NCBI GenBank assembly: GCA_021812735.1
Contig: JAKAMV010000418.1
Span: 1-8,177 of the forward strand
DNA: 8,177 bases
Reading direction: 5' to 3'
From: Chloroflexota bacterium
Lineage (GTDB): Bacteria > Chloroflexota > Limnocylindria > Limnocylindrales > CSP1-4
Every line of letters begins with the position of its first letter. The first letter of the stretch is position 1. The position numbers and the translations under genes were made by a program. The notes beneath the pieces are model-generated. The model was given only the letters and a program-made list of their open reading frames with translations, did not search any database and had not been told where the DNA came from. Shown here in pieces: positions 6,603-8,177 of the stretch.

Positions 6603-6771
6603 GCCCTGGGCCGGGGGGACGCCCTGAGTCGGGGACGCCCCGGGCCGGGGGGCCGCCCTGGGCCGGGGGGACGCCCTGAGTCGGGGACGCCCCGGGCCGG
6701 GGGGCCGCTCTGGGCCGGGGGGACGCCCTGAGTCGGGGACGCCCCGGGCCGGGGGGCCGCCCTGGGCCGGG
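6603..6771 (+). repeat. 52-bp G-rich tandem repeat, about 3.25 copies
   Basis: Copies start at 6603, 6655, 6707 and 6759 (the last partial, 13 bp), an exact 52-bp period with a single visible substitution (C to T at 6709). Each unit is itself built from three related subunits of 18, 16 and 18 bp following GCCC(T/C)G(G/A)G(C/T)CGGGG. The array starts one base after the stop codon of the XRE-type gene. There are no unique spacers, so it is not CRISPR. Confidence 0.93.
6642..6771 (+). other. Three predicted G-quadruplex motifs within the tandem repeat
   Basis: Each unit junction contains GGG-CC-GGGGGG-(7 nt)-GGG-CC-GGG, meeting the G3+N1-7 rule with loops of 2, 7 and 2 bases: 6642-6670, 6694-6722 and 6746-6771. 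All lie on the same strand as the preceding gene, so they could form in its 3' RNA. Competing C-rich pairing within the repeat could prevent this. Confidence 0.55.
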
Positions 6772-6827
6772 CCGCCTTACGCCACGCGCAAGGACGCGAC
6801 GGGAGCTGCCCGCGGCCCCCTCCACGA

Positions 6828-6864
6828 GCGTCCGGATCTTGCGTCACATGTAAGGAATCGACGC
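6828..6864 (+). ncRNA. CAC-loop hairpin, copy 1 (candidate structured RNA element)
   Basis: A 7-bp stem CTTGCGT/ATGTAAG (6838-6844 with 6848-6854, two G-U pairs) closes a CAC triloop. A second stem GCGTC/GACGC (6828-6832 with 6860-6864) encloses it across a symmetric internal loop. It is similar to the hairpin 144 bp downstream. Whether it is transcribed is unknown. Confidence 0.4.
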
Positions 6865-6959
6865 GACACCGCTCCAAGACGCCGCCGAAGGGCCCCTGAT
6901 AGCGTCGATCGGCGCTCTCCGGCCCGGCCGGCATGCCTGAGGCGTCGCGTTCATGCGTC

Positions 6960-7008
6960 TGATGCAAGACGAGGTCGAGGCCTTGCATCACATGCAGGGC
7001 CTCGACGT
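6960..7008 (+). ncRNA. CAC-loop hairpin, copy 2, with a competing upstream strand
   Basis: Bases 6974-6988 pair with 6992-7006 in a continuous 15-bp stem (one U-G pair) around the triloop CAC (6989-6991). In addition TGATGCAAG (6960-6968) is perfectly complementary to CTTGCATCA (6982-6990), which is the top of that stem. The two pairings exclude each other, as in attenuator-like switches. There is no downstream T-run or nearby plus-strand gene, so function is open. Confidence 0.45.
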
Positions 7009-7230
7009 GGCGGGCCCTTTGGCATCGCCGCTCCCCGTCCGCCGAAGGCGGCCCGCGGCCGGCCCGGCCGCGACAGAAGAGGCGGCCTCCGGGCGACTGC
7101 ATGGCGCCCCGAGGCCGGGCCGTTCGAGTATCGCGGGACGAGCCGCCCGCTCCCCGTGTCGCCCAGTCTCCGGGACCCGCGACGGCTCGGGCTTCGGGCT
7201 CGGGCACGGGGCCTCGGGCGGGACCCGATC

Positions 7231-7566
7231 TCAGGCTTCGGGCGCGGCCTCCGTGCCGACGGTCGCCGACGCGGGCTCGTCCGTAGCGACCGGGGCCGCA
7301 TTCGCGGCCTCGTCGGTTTCCATCACGAGCCCCGGCGCGGCATCCGCATCGGCCCAGTCGGCCTGCGGCCCGAAGCGCTGCTGCACCTGACTCCGGACCT
7401 CCGCGAGACCGGCCTCGAGGCGCGCCTGGAGCGCCTCCGTGTCGCCGGCCCTCAGGTCCCCCTCGACCCCGTCGAGGGCAGCGCGGATCTCGGGGTTGCG
7501 GGACGCGTAGACGTACGCTGCGGCCGCGAGGGCAACCCCCGCTGCGACTCCGACGACGAACTTCAT
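7231..7566 (-). CDS. Small membrane-anchored protein of unknown function
   Basis: The protein has 111 residues. ATG 7566 has a strong Shine-Dalgarno (GGGAGGT, four bases upstream) and overlaps the stop of the PAS-like gene as ATGA. An N-terminal hydrophobic segment (about 3-20, VVGVAAGVALAAAAYVY) forms a signal anchor. It is followed by a charged amphipathic helix with coiled-coil character (about 25-65, including DTEALQARLEAGLAEVRSQV) and an acidic, Ala/Thr/Pro-rich disordered tail (about 70-111). The shape resembles small YtxH-like or other single-pass helper proteins, but no family is recognised. Its place as the last gene behind a sigma factor and a PAS-like protein is the only context clue. 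Confidence 0.75.
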   Translation of the reverse strand: MKFVVGVAAGVALAAAAYVYASRNPEIRAALDGVEGDLRAGDTEALQARLEAGLAEVRSQVQQRFGPQADWADADAAPGLVMETDEAANAAPVATDEPASATVGTEAAPEA

Positions 7567-8129
7567 GGCGACCTCCCAATGCGGCCCGTTTCGATGGTGA
7601 TCGGCAGGTCGGACCTGGCTCGCAGGTGGAACCGGACGCCGTAGACCAGGCCCGACTCGGGATCCAGGCGCGGCGAGACGGTGAGGCGCCACTCGCCGCC
7701 GTCCCGGAGGATCCAGCGCGCCAGGGGGCGCCCGCCGCGGAACGTCGCGTCGAGGACCGCGAAGCCGTCCGCCGGCATGTCCAGCATCGCCTCGCGGGCT
7801 GGCAGCCCGACGGCGTGCTGGCCGTACGCCGCGACGAACGCGGGGTTCCCGTGCACGACGACGTGCCCGGCCCCGCTGCAGATGCCGGCAGGCCGGCAGC
7901 GCGCCGGGTCCGCCGGCCGGCCCCGCTTCCCGCCCGCCGGCGTGCACCGCGCCCCGTGCGTCGCCTGGCGCTGCGCACCGTCGGCTGGCTCGCCTTGCGC
8001 GGCACCCGGGTCCCGGGCCACCCGGTCCGCGGGCTGGTCGCGCACGGCGCCTGGGTCGCGAACCCCGTCCGTGGGCTGGCCGCGCTCGGTGCCGGGGGCG
8101 TTTGCCGCCCGGTCCCCCGCGCCCGTCAC
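7563..8129 (-). CDS. PAS-like domain protein with repetitive N-terminal tail
   Basis: The protein has 188 residues. Residues about 86-172 look like a PAS fold: VVVHGNPAFVAAYGQHAVGLP (90-110) corresponds to the usual 'NPAF...GY...vG' core, and ILRDGGEWRLTVSPRLDPES, GLVYGVRFHLRAR to the later strands. PAS domains sense small ligands, redox state or light, or mediate protein contacts; no output domain is attached. The first ~85 residues are hydrophilic, Arg/Gly/Ala/Asp-rich, with about three copies of a 15-residue repeat (about 11-53), and contain Cys62, Cys78 and Cys84. GTG 8129 overlaps the sigma-factor stop as GTGA. A start further inside, nearer the PAS region, is possible because the tail is low complexity. 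Confidence 0.68.
   Translation of the reverse strand: MTGAGDRAANAPGTERGQPTDGVRDPGAVRDQPADRVARDPGAAQGEPADGAQRQATHGARCTPAGGKRGRPADPARCRPAGICSGAGHVVVHGNPAFVAAYGQHAVGLPAREAMLDMPADGFAVLDATFRGGRPLARWILRDGGEWRLTVSPRLDPESGLVYGVRFHLRARSDLPITIETGRIGRSP
7971..8102 (-). repeat. 45-bp imperfect coding repeat in the PAS-like gene
   Basis: Peptide units of the form (R)DPGAVRDQPADRVA, (R)DPGAAQGEPADGAQ and a preceding APGTERGQPTDGV align with a 15-residue period, and the DNA copies (for example GGGCTGG and GGCGCCTGGGTC against GGCACCCGGGTC) align likewise with a 45-bp period. The units have diverged. This indicates expansion of a disordered tail by slippage or unequal exchange. Confidence 0.6.
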
Positions 8130-8177
8130 TCCAGGTAGTCCTTGAGCTTCCGGCTCCGGCTCGGGTGGCGCAGCTTG
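8126..8177 (-). CDS. RNA polymerase sigma factor (RpoD/SigA type), last 16 codons
   Basis: Reading inward from the right edge, the codons encode KLRHPSRSRKLKDYLE and then TGA (8126-8128). The pattern LRHP(S/T)RS(R/K)KLKDYLE is the hallmark end of group 1/2 sigma-70 factors, just after the region 4.2 helix-turn-helix that contacts the -35 element. Everything upstream lies outside the window, so it cannot be told whether this is the principal factor or a close paralogue. The stop overlaps the start of the PAS-like gene, placing the latter in the same operon. Confidence 0.85.
   Translation of the reverse strand, partial: KLRHPSRSRKLKDYLE

Larger units (their letters stand above)
6602..7230. other. 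629-bp non-coding region: G-rich tandem repeat and structured hairpins
   Basis: No credible gene is seen between the convergent XRE-type gene and the small membrane protein gene. The left 170 bp are a 52-bp tandem repeat. The centre (about 6828-7008) holds two related hairpins and alternative pairings. The right part (7010-7230) is GC-rich with a short hairpin CCGCC-GAA-GGCGG (7040-7052) and otherwise nothing I can interpret. The long open frames that cross it on both strands are explained by GC content and show no domain. Confidence 0.6.

Noticed and set aside
6603..6771. The 52-bp array as a CRISPR
   Set aside because: The whole period is repeated including the would-be spacers, and no cas gene is present.
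7040..7052. CCGCC-GAA-GGCGG hairpin as the terminator of the sigma-factor operon
   Set aside because: It lies about 180 bp past the last stop codon without a T-tract; such short GC stems are common in this sequence.
6953..7390. A 145-codon plus-strand frame starting in hairpin 2
   Set aside because: It runs antisense into the small membrane protein gene, lacks a Shine-Dalgarno, and becomes Ala/Ser/Gly-rich low complexity; the hairpin symmetry explains its conserved-looking start.
5561..8005. An 814-codon minus-strand open frame across several genes and the non-coding region
   Set aside because: It lies antisense to the XRE-type gene and out of frame with the rhodanese, PAS-like and small-protein genes; its product is Arg/Pro/Ala-rich without any domain, as expected of GC-rich shadow frames.

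Overview
This is a GC-rich bacterial chromosomal window with an arrangement of small operons. Its most telling piece is at the right edge: 16 codons reading KLRHPSRSRKLKDYLE, the typical C-terminus of a principal (RpoD/SigA-type) sigma factor. Together with the very high GC, the Arg/Ala/Gly/Pro-rich low-complexity tails and one probable leaderless promoter, this suggests a Chloroflexota lineage (for example Limnocylindria-like) or an actinobacterium. The lineage call is an inference from style, not from a marker gene.

Layout from left to right. (1) 1-750, minus: N-terminal 250 residues of an AI-2E-family membrane transporter, running off the left edge and preceded by a 14-codon leader ORF (747-791) with a strong Shine-Dalgarno sequence. 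(2) 913-1773, plus: the second ATPase half of a UvrA-like protein with no first half, probably a gene remnant; GC hairpins follow it. (3) 1912-3356, minus: a complete AbiE-type (type IV) toxin-antitoxin operon, antitoxin then nucleotidyltransferase toxin, with a palindromic operator over a probable leaderless promoter. (4) 3393-3467, minus: tRNA-Asn(GTT), one base away from the AbiE -35 element. (5) 3650-5793, minus: a two-domain rhodanese coupled to a three-segment membrane protein of unknown function. (6) 5948-6601, plus: an XRE-type helix-turn-helix protein with a C-terminal domain of unknown role. (7) 6602-7230: a 629-bp non-coding stretch with a 52-bp G-rich tandem repeat (three G-quadruplex motifs) and two related CAC-loop hairpins. 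(8) 7231-8177, minus: sigma-factor C-terminus, a PAS-like protein and a small membrane-anchored protein.

Gene coupling is striking. Every adjacent same-strand protein-coding pair in the window (five junctions, counting the leader ORF) overlaps by exactly 4 nt (ATGA or GTGA), so translational coupling looks like the rule. The tRNA-AbiE-truncated uvrA block looks like accessory DNA within otherwise ordinary chromosome. The parts least explained by known families are the 6602-7230 stretch, the leader ORF, and the sigma/PAS/small membrane protein operon.
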